Positions 1-11,875 of a DNA stretch of 64,000 nucleotides are shown here, piece after piece. Origin of the DNA: Channallabes apus (lineage: Eukaryota > Chordata > Actinopteri > Siluriformes > Clariidae); contig CM060107.1 of NCBI GenBank assembly GCA_030522415.1, positions 9,196,770-9,260,769 on the forward strand, written 5' to 3'. Under the pieces are notes generated by a model. That model searched no databases. It saw only the letters and a program-made list of their open reading frames with translations, and had not been told where the DNA came from. The position numbers and the translations under genes are program-made. Position 1 is the stretch's first letter; each line of letters opens with the position of its first letter.

Positions 1-1041
1 AGCACACTGTTATCATAAAATGTACTGTATATTAAAGCACAGCTGACATATATAGATCAGGCTTATTTGCAATTTCACCAGTTTGAAAGTTGCAATCCTA
101 AACATGCTGTACTGTATAATGGCAAGAAAGGCTTCTTTTTCTTTGAAAGTAACAAGGTCAAATACTGTAACAAAATCAGACTGACACAGGCTGGTAAGTT
201 TTCAAGATGAGCAAAGTTTATTTATACACAGCAGGCACGGCAGGTTCAAGATTATGCACTGTGATTCTGACACGCTTTAAATATCGGGAGTAACTTTACG
301 GTAAATGGGCGTTGGAGATAGATTCCTTCCGTTCTTGTTGATGTGAAGGATATGGAGTGGCACAGTCGGTGCTGGGAACACCGAAGAGCCAGCGAGGGAT
401 ATAAGCGCACACAAACACAGTGTGACAAATACACTGTGTTTTAACTTTGATAATTGGAACTACAGAGTTCTAAAATAATACCTGCTTAAGTTTTATAAGG
501 GTGCACTTAAATAATTGGTTTCAAACTTTTTGTTTACTAAGATCACCCCCTGCTTGTGCCCTTGCAACAATTTACTCCTCCCCAACCCACCCCAATCCAC
601 CCCAATCCACCCCACATACACAAAATAGAACAATAAATTTTTAAGCATTTTATGCAGACTTTCAACTATACTGTAAACATTTAAATATTGTCTTATTTAA
701 CATGGGCAAATCTAATTCCAACAACCTTACAGCCTCAGAGCAAGAAAAAACCCATGCACCCCCTGTGGTCTTTGGCACCCCAGGTTGTGAACCATGGCAC
801 TAAATGACCTTGATGTTCTTTTCATTACAAGATGTTGAACTTGCATCATTATAAGCAGTGACAATGTGGCTGCCTTCTGAGGCTTTAATTGTGTCCCAAA
901 ATGTTTCTAATGAGCAGCAATAATCTTAAAGACACTAAAGATGTCTGTGGAAAACTAAAATAATGTATTTTGAGAATAATTTTAATATGCAAAACTAATA
1001 GAGTTGCAAGAAGGTATTTAGTGCTTTAGGACTGCAGCATC

Positions 1042-1072
<31 letters not shown>

Positions 1073-3240
1073 TTTGGATTTACTTTGTTAGAAAATGTGT
1101 TATTTCATGCATGAATTCATTTTCAGCAAAAAGCTGCAGACAGTGTTCAGTGGCAAAAAGAAGACATACTGTAACACCCTCTCAATCACCCAGATACATT
1201 CAAGAACATGGTAGAGCATGAGAAGCATGCAATTATTAAATCAAGATGAAGGTCCATTTGGTTGTTAGCATTTTATAAGGAGTTTTTGTGAATTTTTACA
1301 TACAGTACCCTTCATCTGGCTTAAAGAAAACTGTGCAGTTACAGTATGTTCTATCCACTTATGAATATACAGTAGATTAGTATGCATTATTAAAAATGTA
1401 AAGGATTTTTATTAAATCATGGGTTGAAGTGTTGGGAATCTTTATTAACATATTCAATTACTATGTTATATTGATGTAGCAATTAAAATGCTTTTGTAGA
1501 TTTTTTCCTGAGTAAAGAATTAGAAGCTGTTATTTAGAAGTTCTGTTAAGCTGTTCCAGTATGTACCCTTGCTTGTGCCCTAAGTCTCCTGGAAGTGGCT
1601 CCAGCCGCACCTTGACGCAGTATTAAGTGGTATAGACAATAAGTGAGTGAGTGTTAATAGACAAAATAGACAAAATCTGTTAATTAAAGGCTGCCAAAAA
1701 GGCTTCTATTGCACTAATCATCCGTTAAAATCTACCATAGATATCTCTCACAACTTATAGGCAGCTGACACTGTTTCTGGTCATTATATGAATGATAATT
1801 TCATATCTCTTTAGAAAGTTCTTTTACAATGGATGAAGCAAGTTCCAATGCTGGACCTGGTCAGTCCAAAATCAGTGACTGCATCAAAAATAAATTGTCT
1901 TGTAATGTGAACTTATTTATCATAAGTGAAAGAGTGCATGGAATAGCATGGGTGACATTTAAGATTTGAACTGGTTTAATTTACTATCAAACATGTTTAT
2001 TTTGTTTGTTACATTATAATTGCATTTTTTTTCTCATAGAGAAATAAATATCTAATGATAGAATTACTCTCTCTCTCTTCTATTTCTCTCTATCAAAGTC
2101 AGGGTATGGTTCATTCATTCATTCAATCATTTTCTATACCGTTGTTTCTGTGGTCGCGGGGGCGGAAAAATTTAACTTTTGTCTCAATACTTTTGGTCAC
2201 AGCTGTACTGCAGATACCAGAAGGTCTTACATTTATTTTCATGTTTGAGAATTGACACTGTGTTGTGCTGCATGATTGAAAAAGGCCAAATATTGATAAT
2301 AAGCCGTTGAAAGCTACTCAGGACAAATAAATAGCATGTACACACTTTCAAAAAAATATATATTTATACTGTAACTAATCTGGCTAAGAAATGCACATGT
2401 ACCTAAAATTAAAGAATTATAGAGAAACTTTTATGGTCAGGTCATAAATGAGTCATAACAACAGCATCACCTTCATATCTTAAAGCTCTATTAAAAATAC
2501 TAAAATGAAAACCCTCTTAGTCCTAGAACAGCTAAGAAAATGAATCCATCAAAGGCGCTTTTAATGGAGGTCACAACGACTAGTTCAGGCTATTAAATGC
2601 TGCTGTTTCTGCCCCATAAATCATCCGTCATGAATGTACCTTTAAATGTCTTTTCTTGCAAACAACTTCAACCCAAAGTCAAAAAAGGATGATGCTGTTA
2701 AGTTAAGCTCAGTGTGCTGTTAAATACATACACAATTCTAACTGCAGACGAGAGCGATACAGACTAGACCCTTTGCTGGTTTTGCTAGCTGCTAGCTGTT
2801 ACTGCATTCATAAATAATCAGTTTTCTTTATTTAAAGGCCATTAGTTTTACTGCAGAGAATTCTTGTTCAGCACTGCCTGGCCAAAAAGAAAAAATCGAT
2901 GTTGTTGGACCACCTTTAGTTTAGATTACAGTGTGCATTCACTGTAGGATTGGTTCAACAACCTTATGCAATGTCACATCATTTATTTACATGCAGAGTT
3001 ATATAATTTTTTTACTAAACTATACAATTCTTTTCCGGAACATCCCAAAGACTTTTAATGACATGTAGGTCAAGTGTCCAGTCCATGTGTGAAAATGATA
3101 CATCATGCTCCCAGAACTCTTTCACAATCTGAGTCCTGGAATATGGCCGTGTGAATATTTCATTGAATATTATCCAATGAAAGGTTCTTACATATTTGCT
3201 TATTTAACCTCAATTGTTGTTATTATTATTATTATTATTA
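1..3240. other. AT-rich intergenic stretch without a recognisable gene
   Basis: I see no coding region here; open frames are short and unrelated to known domains. A (TTTA)n microsatellite lies near 1042-1075. A fragment near 1565-1655 (phrases such as CTTGTGCCCTAAGTCTCCTGG) matches the 3' body of the tRNA-derived SINE seen elsewhere in the window. A (CATT)n-like patch at about 2110-2135 may be the tail of another decayed SINE. Confidence 0.6.
1042..1075. repeat. (TTTA)n microsatellite
   Basis: Uninterrupted TTTA/ATTT tetranucleotide repeat of about eight units. Confidence 0.9.
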
Positions 3241-3247
3241 TTATTAG
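3219..3247. repeat. (ATT)n microsatellite
   Basis: Trinucleotide run directly upstream of a SINE head. It may be old target sequence. Confidence 0.85.
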
Positions 3248-3445
3248 CGGCATGGTGGCTCAGTGGTTTGCACTGTTGCCTTGCACCTCCAAGGTCCAAG
3301 TTTGATTGCCACATAGGGGTGTGTTTGCATGTAGTTTTCATGTTCTCCCTGTTCTTGGTGGGTTCCTTCAGCTACTTCGGTTTCCTCCCACAGTCCAAAA
3401 ACATGCAGATTAGGCTAACTGGCTAATTCCCAAATTGCATGTAGT
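3247..3445 (+). repeat. tRNA-derived SINE
   Basis: The head GCGGCATGGTGGCTCAGTGG resembles a tRNA A-box region, followed by a B-box-like GGTCCAAGTTTGATTGCC. The body has the fish SINE phrases about a catgttctccc segment, cggtttcctcccacagtcc and aaacatgcagattagg. The same family recurs at 18783, 54210 and (minus) 54570 and 54880. It is mutated in the B box, so it is probably inactive. It is not a functional tRNA gene. Confidence 0.75.
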
Positions 3446-3469
3446 ATGTGAATGTTGACCGGAGGTCCT

Positions 3470-3990
3470 GCCATGGTCCTGCAATCACCTGCACCTGCCA
3501 CCAATCAGGCTACTGACTCTGGGCTTTATAAGAAAGCCAGACATCTTCTTCCCTGCCGATGTATCTTACTTGCGCGCCTTACGTATCAAACTGATTTAGT
3601 CTAGTAGTTTGTTTTCACCATGCCTTTCTCTTGGCTGATGTTCTATTCGTTTTGTGTCTCTCCCTCTGGATCTTTGCTTGTGTTCAGATTCATCAATGTG
3701 TTTGACCTCGCCCATTTATTTGACTCTCGATTGTGGATCACGCTTCTGGATTTTATTGCCCTCGCTGCTGGGTTATTGTATCAACCCTGCCTACCCCTTC
3801 GACTCTGATTATTGCAAACTCCCGCAAACTGCATGAGTTATGTGCTTATGAGTACTTCCGCATTCGAGAGCACCGATCAGGAATGTTTAACTGGCAGACT
3901 CTGGCTTTCCCTGTCATTACCCATTGCACGATCCCGGTAACTCTACCGATGTCTGGAAAACACTGAAGACCTCACCTTCCTGGTCATGCA
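3470..3990 (+). mobile_element. Possible LTR fragment of a Ty3-type element
   Basis: The stretch starts near a TGCCATGG (a possible mutated TGTCATG LTR start). It then has CTTTATAAG, which could serve as a TATA box, and a pyrimidine-rich stretch. The following LINE at 4080-7475 separates it from a plus-strand Ty3 pol pseudogene at 7490-9600. It may therefore be the 5' LTR of the same broken element. No second LTR copy or target duplication was found, so this is inference only. Confidence 0.3.
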
Positions 3991-4079
3991 CCATGCCCAT
4001 CCACCACTTCATCTTGAATATCCCTGGCTGACCTATCACAATGCTTGCATGAATTGGAATAGATGGCTTGCATAGATTC

Positions 4080-7000
4080 CAAGATGGCGCCGGTGAGGTC
4101 GGCTGCCGTCACGACTGCTCCGACCACCTTTTCTTTGTTTTTGTTATTTAAGTTAGTTTTCAGTGTTTTAAAATCGGCAAAATCACCACCATTAAGTACA
4201 TTAGGTATGATAGAGACACTCTTGTTTCTATTGGTATACAATGTACTCATAATTCGACATTTTTAACTCCGGATCCGAGCTGGCCGAGTGAGATCCTGAG
4301 GGAGAACAATGGACGCGACGCGAAGCGGAGGCCTCGAGGGAGACGAGCTGGAGTGAGGAACTGGCTCAGAGCCCGTGCACACCGTACACCTCTGCCTAGT
4401 ATCCTGCTCGCCAACGTCCAGTCACTGGAGAACAAACTTGATGACCTCAGGGCCAGGATAAAGTTCCAGAGAGACATTCGGGACTGCAACCTTCTCTGCT
4501 TCACCGAGACATGGCTGAACCCAGCGGTGCCAGACCACGCCATACAACCAGCCGAGTTTTTCTCGGTTCACTGCATGGACAGGACGCGGGACTCGGGGAA
4601 GTCAAGGGGAGGCGGCGTGTGCTTAATGGTGAACAACAGCTGGTGCAACAGCGCGAGCGTTGTTCCTCTTACATGCTCCTGCACACCAAACCTGGAACTA
4701 CTGTCCATCATGTGTCGTCCTTTTAATCTTCCACGGGAGTTCACTTCAGTCATAATCAGTGCCGTTTACATACCACCACAAGCGGACACTGAAACTGCCT
4801 TATGCGAGCTGCATGAGGCGCTCACACAGCACCAGACACAACACCGGGACGCTGCGCTCATTGTGGCGGGGGACTTTAATAGTGCCAACCTCAAACGCGC
4901 AGCGCCGAACTTTTATCAGCACATCACCTGCCCCACCAGGGGCGAAAGGACACTGGACCATTGTTATACCACGGTCAAAGACGGTTACAAGGCACAATCT
5001 CGTCCAGTGTTTGGTAAATCTGACCACGCCGCCATCTTCCTCATGCCAAAATATAAACAAAGGCTGAAACAGGAAGTTCCGGTTCAGAGGGAGGTCGCGC
5101 GCTGGACGGACCAATCGGTGGCCGCGTTACAGGACGCACTCGATGACGCAGACTGGGACATGTTCAGAAACAGCTCCGATGATGACGTCAGCGTGTTTAC
5201 GGAAGCAGTTGTGGGATTTATTGGGAAGCTAGTAGACGATACGGTGGAGAAAAAGACTATCAGAACGTTTCCCAACCAGAAGCCGTGGGTGGATAAAACC
5301 ATCTGTGACGCTCTGAGATCTCACACCGCTGCCTACAACACGGGACTTGCGTCGGGGGACATGGAACCGTACAAGGCTGCGGCATATAACGGGCGGAAGG
5401 CAGTGAAAGAGACGAAGCAGCGCTACGGGAGAAAACTAGAGTCACAGCTTCAACAGAGTGACTCTAGGAGCCTGTGGCAGGGACTAAGGACAATAATGGA
5501 CTATAAAGCACCAACATCCGGTATGACGAACGCAGACGCGACTCTGGCAGACGAGCTCAACACCTTCTATGCTCGCTTCGAGGCTGCAGCTAAAGACGCT
5601 AGCGATGCTAATGCTAACGGCGCTAATTCTAGCGGCGCTAACGGCTGCAGACAGGAAGACACTGCCAGCACCGGGAACGCGCTTATCATCTCCGAGCACG
5701 ACGTGAGGAGAGCCTTCAAGAGAGTGAACACCAGGAAAGCAGCAGGACCAGACGGCATCTCAGGTCGTATCCTCAGATCCTGCGCAGACCAGCTAGCACC
5801 TGTGTTCACTGAGATATTCAACATCTCCTTATCTCAGTCGGTGATCCCCATGTGCTTCAAAGAGTCCATCATTGTTCCTGTCCCGAAGAAACCACATCCT
5901 GCTTCCCTCAATGACTATTGCCCTGTAGCCCTCACCTCAGTAGTGATGAAGTGCTTTGAACGCCTTATCAGAGACTTCATTATTTCTCCACTACCCAACA
6001 CACTGGACCCACTACAGTTTGCATACCGTCAGAACCGCTCCACAGACGATGCAATCTCTCATCTCCTCCACACATCACTCACTCACCTGGACACTAGGAA
6101 AGGGAATTATGTTAAAATGCTCTTCATCGACTACAGCTCTGCTTTTTATACCATAATTCCCTCCACACTCACCACCAAGCTGGAGCACCTGGGACTGAGC
6201 TCATCTATATGTCAGTGGATCTCCAATTTTCTGACTGGCAGACCACAGGCAGTAAGGATGGGCGGACATGTCTCAGCTACACTCACTCTCAGCACTGGAG
6301 CCCCCCAGGGTTGTGTTCTGAGCCCCCTGCTGTACTCTTTGTACACCCACGACTGCGTGGCCACTACCAACTCCACCTCCATCATCAAGTTTGCTGACGA
6401 CACCATCGTGGTCGGACTGATCACCAACAATGATGAGTCGGACTACCTAGAGGAGATTGGAAATCTAGAGAACTGGTGCCAGAGGAACAATCTCCTCCTT
6501 AACGTCAGTAAGACAAAGGAGTTGATAGTGGGCTTTTGTACAAAGCAGGAGAGGAACTACCAGACCCCCGTCATCAACAGGAGCCCAGTGGAGAGAGTGG
6601 ACAGCTTCAGATACCTCGGTGTTCACATCACGCAGGACCTGTCATGGTCCTGTCACATCAACACCGTGGTGAAAAAAGCCCGGCAGCGTCTCTACCACCT
6701 CAGACGCTTGAGAGACTTTAGACTGCCCTCCAGGGTGCTCAGGAACTTCTACTCCTGCACCATAGAGAGCATCCTGACGGGAAACATCACGACCTGGTTC
6801 GGGAACAGCACCATGCAGGACAGACGAGCTCTACAGAGGGTGGTGCGATCAGCCGAGCGCATCATCTGCACTGAGCTCCCTGACCTGCACTCGATTTACA
6901 GCAAGCGGTACTGGACTAAGGCCAGGAAGATCATGAAGGACCTCAGTCACCCCAGTAACCGACTGTTCTCTTTGTTACGGTCTGGGAAGTGATTCCGCTC

Positions 7001-7475
7001 CCTAAAGGCCAACACAGAGAGGCTGAGGATGAGCTTCTTCCCGCAGGCGATAAGGTCTCTCAATCACACCTCCACACAGGACTAATAACATCTTTTTAAG
7101 CTCACAACACTGACTGGACAATCATGGACACATTCATACACACTTGCACTAAATATTTATACATCTGGACAATTGCACATGTCACTTTCATTAGTCACCT
7201 TTCATGCATATTTGCACAACCACTGACACTTTAAATTCTATATACATATACCCTATATTTTGCAATATTTTATTATGCCCTTATTGTACAGTTAATTTTA
7301 CTAGTTAAATTTATTTCTTTAGTATTTCCTTTTTATTGATTATTTATTTTACGTACAAGCTTTTATTTTCTTTTTAAGGTCACTGGCGGTCATGTAAGCA
7401 TTTCACTGCATATTATACTGTGTATGACTGTGTATGTGACAAATAAAATTTGAATTTGATTTGAATTTGAATAAG
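4080..7475 (+). mobile_element. Near-complete CR1/L2/Rex1-type LINE
   Basis: A non-LTR retrotransposon. A 5' leader starts near AAGATGGCGCCGGTGAGG, then comes one long APE-RT frame, and it ends in a short 3' UTR with ACAAATAAAATTTG and imperfect TTTGAATTT repeats. The 3' tail and the absence of LTRs place it with LINEs that prime on target DNA. I could not define target-site duplications. It sits between a possible Ty3 LTR and a Ty3 pol pseudogene and may have landed inside that element. Confidence 0.85.
4152..7085 (+). pseudogene. LINE ORF2: endonuclease-reverse transcriptase with one premature stop
   Basis: The protein would nick target DNA and reverse-transcribe the LINE RNA there. Counting from codon 4353 (GTG), an apurinic-type endonuclease comes first (ANVQSLENKLDDLR, CFTETWL, VAGDFNSANL, GKSDHAAIF; about residues 15-230). 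Reverse transcriptase follows, with TGAPQGCVLSPLLY and the catalytic FADD at about residues 680-683. The frame is open upstream to 4152 without an ATG and reads family-like sequence there, so the true start is unclear. A TGA at 6990-6992 interrupts the C-terminus. The same frame continues in family-like sequence to a TAA at 7083-7085. Other changes include FYTI where relatives usually have FNTI, and DYCPVALTS for DYRPVALTS. The copy is young but probably dead. Confidence 0.85.
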
Positions 7476-7489
7476 AACAGGAGTGGAGT

Positions 7490-9600
7490 CCCTCTTGTTT
7501 AATGTCCTATCTGAAGTCAGCTCACAATCCGCCTATTACATCTTCCACCAACAAAGGCTTCCCCGACCTCTCAGCTGTTCCTTTTGACTACACAGATCTT
7601 AAAAAGGTGTTCAATTAGTGACAAGCCCTCTTGCTATCACCATACAGGCCCTATAATTGTGCCATTGACCTTCTCCAAGGCACGACACCTCCCAGGGAAA
7701 GGTTATACTAGCTATCTTCCACGGAAAAGGAGAGTCCTTCAATGACTCCTAGAGAAGCAGCTGTATGTAAAAGCAGAGAAGTCCGAATTTCACTGCCGTT
7801 CAACCACCTTTCTTGGGTTTATCATCGCACTGTCTAAGATCCAAAAGGATCCTACCAAAGTAGAAGCGGTAACCAACTGGCCAACACCAATCACCCGAAG
7901 GGATCTCCAACGCTTTCTTGGATTCGCCAACTTTTACCGTAGGTTTATCAGGAACTACAGCTCAGTTGCAGTCCATCTCACCGCTCTCACTTCTTCTAAG
8001 GACCCCTTCCAGTGGTCTAATCAGGCAGAGGAGGCTTTCTCCGAGCTCAAGACCCAATTAACCTCGGAACCCATCTTCAGGAAGCCGGACCCTGCTTTCC
8101 AGTTCATAGTCGAGTATGATGCCTCAGACTCCGGGGTAGGGGTTGTACTCTCCCAAAGGTCACCAATTGAGTGCAAGGTACATCCTTGTTGCTTCTGGCC
8201 ATTAAATTGCTGTTGAAGGAGTGGAGACACTGGTTGGAGGGGGCCGATGTTCTATTCCTTGTCTGAACTGACCACAGAAATCTCGAGTACCTCAAGTCAG
8301 CAAAACGACTAAACTCCAGTCAAGCCAGGTGGTCACTTTTCTTCTCATGCTTCAACTTTTCCCTATCTTACTGACTGGGTAACAAGAACACCAAACCCGA
8401 TGCCCTCTCACATCAGTTCACCCCGGTTACAAATGACTCTCCAGTAGCTACTATTCTGCTGCCCTGCTGTCTCATGGGAGCAACCTTCCTAAACATTGAG
8501 ACCCTAGTCAAGCAGGCATTGAACCAGGACCCCGGTCCACCAAAGACTTCGCCAGACCTGCTCTTCGTCCCACCTGCGGTACGCTCCCAAGTCTAAGAAT
8601 GGGGCTACAACTCAAGATTAGCCTGTCATCCCGGCAGGACCTGTACTCTGGCACTGATTCAGCAATGTTTCTGGTGGTCTTCAATCAGGGAAGACACAGG
8701 GCAATTTGTCCTCACTTGTGACGTCTGCTCCTATAACAAGACTAGCAACAAACCACCAGCGGGCCTCCTCCGACCACTCCTGGTTCCTCACAGACCTTGG
8801 TCTCAAATTGCATTTGACATCATCACAGGACTCCCGGAATTCAAATGTCACACCTGTGTCCTGACTATCGTTGATCGTTTCTCTAAGGCTGCTTACTTTG
8901 TCCCTCTGTCTAAGCTTTCTTCAGCCAAAGAGACGGCTGAGTTGCTCATCTGACATGTCTTTCAGCTCCATGACCTCCCTACTTATATTATTTCAGATTG
9001 TGGGCCCCAGTTCTCCGCCCAGTTCTGGACAGCTTTCTGCAGACTGATCGGAGACACTCTGATCCTTTCATCTGGCTACCACCCCAAACCAACAGCCAGA
9101 CTGAGAGAGCCAACCAAGACCATGAGACAGCCATCTGTTGCATGACCTCACATGATCCACTCTCCTGGTGCCCAATGTTACCATGGATCGAATATGCACA
9201 CAACTCACTACCTACAGCTTAAACTGGCCTCTCACCGTTCCAGTGCAGTCTGGGTTATTAACCTCCTCTTTTTCCAGCCCAAGAGGAGGAAGGAGCAGTC
9301 CCCTCAGCCCAGGCCTTCATTCGACGTTGCAAGAGAATTTGCCTGCGGGTTAGGGCCAGGCCCCGCCACTTGAGTAGCAGTCTTTAAACATCAAGCAGAT
9401 GCCCCAGCCTACCGATGGACAAAGGGTCATGCTCTCCACTCACAATGTTCCCATCAACACAGTCTCCTACAATATCTCCCCTATGTCATCGGACCATTCA
9501 CTATATCTAAGGTAATCATCTCATGCCCAGTTCGACTACTCCTTCCATCCACCATGCGGCACATCAATCCCTCGTTTCATGTCTCTCAGATAAAACCCAT
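7490..9600 (+). pseudogene. Decayed Ty3 (gypsy/chromovirus) pol
   Basis: Translation of the plus strand gives, in order: the end of reverse transcriptase and the connection domain ([12 protein letters not shown]), RNase H ([23 protein letters not shown]), the integrase zinc finger and catalytic core ([48 protein letters not shown]). Several stops and frameshifts break it, for example at the TDHRNLEY block, after RSQV and before HVFQLHD. It lacks gag and the RT active site. It is an old relative of the two complete chromoviruses in the window. Its 3' end runs into a GT microsatellite. Confidence 0.88.
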
Positions 9601-9618
9601 AATCTCATGCCAATGGTT

Positions 9619-9623
<5 letters not shown>

Positions 9624-9664
<41 letters not shown>

Positions 9665-9665
9665 C
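9624..9665. repeat. (GT)n microsatellite
   Basis: About 20 GT units, ending in GCGTGCGTGC. Confidence 0.95.
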
Positions 9666-9669
9666 GTGC

Positions 9670-11260
9670 ATAAGCCAACCATATACAATAGATTACAAAG
9701 CAAAATTGCCATAACAGTCATAATAACAGATCGCAAGCAATGCAGTAATTTAATAATAATAATAATAATAATGATAATAATAACAACAACAAATACAGAA
9801 AACTTACAAAAAGAGTATTGGATAACAAGTTACACACACACACTGAAAAGAAACCCACAGACCTGACAGAAAACAACAGCAACTGTAATGATACAGTTAG
9901 GATTCTGTGAGTTGACACATTGAGCTCTCTGAAGGTGCAGGGAAAGAAACTTTTTGAAGTGGCTCATTTTAGTGACTGGGTGTCTGCACTATTTGCCAGA
10001 GAAGTGGCTGAAATTCGACAGATTTTTGTAGCTCTTTTCTTACTTGATGTACAGGGAGTGTACAGAGGAAAGGTAACATTCAGTTATTTTTAAGGCTCTT
10101 TTAGTTAGAGGGTCTGTGTTGCGGTCTGCTTTGCTGTAGCCAACCATGATGGACAGTGTCAAGACTCTTTACAGAATTGCAGAGTAGAGTTGGCCTGAAG
10201 TAAGAAAAAGTGTCTGGTGCCCCTTTGACAATGTGGCTGGTGGTTATATACTTCCTGTCTAAAAAAAGATTTAGATTTAAGTAAGCAAATACTGATTATC
10301 TAAACCCTAACTCATGGCATCTTCATTCTTGACCAACCATGTTGGTAGAAATATCCATCATATGACTGAGAAAAAGATGTTTCTGTGTTCAGAACAGTCA
10401 GATTATTGGGCTGAATCAAGCAAAGAAAACAACTGAGGAGATTGTTGAAATTATTAGAATTAGTAGAAATGTACCACATATTATGCAAACTTGTAAGGAC
10501 AATGATGAACCCTTACATTTGCGCAAGAAATAAGCAGGACTAGAACCTTTTTGGGGGCATTTTATTCATATTACAGGTTGTTTTTCAGAAAATATTTCAT
10601 CATCCAAAAAATCAAGATACATTTATTTTGTTTTAATATATTTTTTTAAATTTTATTGCTATCTTATTCACCATCTAGGTTTGTATAAATATGACAGTTA
10701 AAAAATCTGTTGTATTTCATTGTTCATCATCTTCCATGTCAGTGAGACAAAGATAGCTTTATTATGTAACTGAACTATAAAATGTCAAAAGTTCACAAAC
10801 CTGTGCTGTCATTCTGTTCAACTTCAAGTTAAAACATCTTTCAGATTTATAATCAGACTAGGCACTAACACAAAAGTAAGCATATCTGACTTATAGAGTA
10901 TAAGGTTCTCCACACTTCACTTCTTACAGTATTAAAAGAAATCCACATTATTTTAATATGTTACATGTATAGTATATACAGCAGACACCCTTACTGGTTT
11001 TGAATCTTTTCCAAAAACACATTCTTATGCATGTGGTAAGGTTTAGGTCAGGAAATAAGAGTACCATCATTTGTTTTAGACAACTAGTGGAAATTTGTTC
11101 CAAAACCTTGCTGCCTGGACAGAAAAGTTTTTTGATGCAGAAGGGGTGGGTCAAACTGCTTGGACCTAATGTAGTGGAGAGCCAGGTGTGATTATGTGCT
11201 TGAAGGTAGGTAGGCCTGCTCTGGTTTTTGCTTTGCAGGCAGGTATCAATGTGTAAAATT
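9670..11260. other. Gene-free stretch
   Basis: Contains an (AAT)n run at about 9752-9785 and otherwise AT-rich sequence. A segment around 9900-10260 (phrases about a paralogue-like GGCTCTTTTAGTTAGAGG) has the feel of an old repeat, but I cannot assign it. No coding region is supported. Confidence 0.5.
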
Positions 11261-11263
11261 CTA

Positions 11264-11483
11264 GGGATGTAACGGTATTGTAAATACCGTCAGACCGCAA
11301 TAACAATTTTTTTCGATAATACCGTGGTCGCATGACGGTAAAATTATAAAATTGTCGGTACAGATCCAGTAATGCGCACATCCGATTTAAAACCCGCTTA
11401 CTCTGTAATTATTAATTACTCTTTCCATCTCTTTTCCCTCGCCGCTAATAGGAGCACCCGCCATTTCCGCATTACTGGATCTG
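11264..11483 (+). mobile_element. Possible hAT-like DNA element fragment (left part)
   Basis: AGGGATGTAACGGTATTG, followed by alternating CGGTA/TACCG motifs, is reminiscent of the ends of fish hAT-type elements. The complete chromovirus at 11484-16630 is inserted here, and the fragment would continue after 16630. I found no matching opposite terminus, so the assignment is weak. Confidence 0.3.
11361..11483. repeat. Perfect 16-bp inverted repeat at the chromovirus insertion point
   Basis: CAGATCCAGTAATGCG at 11361-11376 is exactly reverse-complementary to CGCATTACTGGATCTG at 11468-11483, with about 91 nt between. The target duplication ATCTG of the chromovirus is the last five bases of the right arm. 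Confidence 0.9.
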
Positions 11484-11861
11484 TGTCATGAACTAACCTC
11501 GGTGACCAGAAGACGTAGCTTAGCGGTTAGCCCAATGTAGCGTGGATGGTAAACCCAAACGCGGAGTAACAGCGAGTAGGCAGGATAACCACGCGATTTA
11601 TTCTAAGGACTCTCCCGAAAACGGAGCAAGGGAAAAACACAAATTTAACCCGCGTCCTAAAATGCACACACAACGATAGGAAGCAACAACCAAAAGATAG
11701 TGAGTACTCACGGTTTGATGAACGCCAACCTGAACCGACATGGGCCGAACTCAATGACTGAGCGGTAAGCCAACGTTTGTTTACCTCTTTTATACTTCCT
11801 GGTTTGGCGCCCGCCTTACTTCCGGGTCCTAGTGCCGGGCGCAGATTGAGTGTGCATGACA
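11484..11861 (-). repeat. C1 3' LTR
   Basis: Begins TGTCATG and ends CATGACA on the plus strand. It is identical to the 5' LTR except for one G/A difference near 11660 (ATGCACAC versus ATACACAC). The last codons and the stop of pol lie inside this LTR. Confidence 0.97.
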
Positions 11862-11875
11862 GTACCCCCCTGTCC
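11862..11875 (-). other. C1 polypurine tract
   Basis: On the minus strand GGACAGGGGGGTAC directly precedes the 3' LTR. This is the expected position of the plus-strand primer. The non-autonomous element at 25608 has an equivalent run of G followed by TAC. Confidence 0.75.

Noticed and set aside
2100..2260. Tc1 terminal repeat (TTTTGTCTCAATACTTTTGG)
   Set aside because: The phrase resembles a Tc1 end, but no partner end or transposase was found nearby, so I do not annotate it.
3247..3320. Functional tRNA genes at the heads of SINEs (3247, 18783, 23700, 40892, 43853)
   Set aside because: Each is followed by a SINE body and tail, and the heads have changes in conserved tRNA positions.
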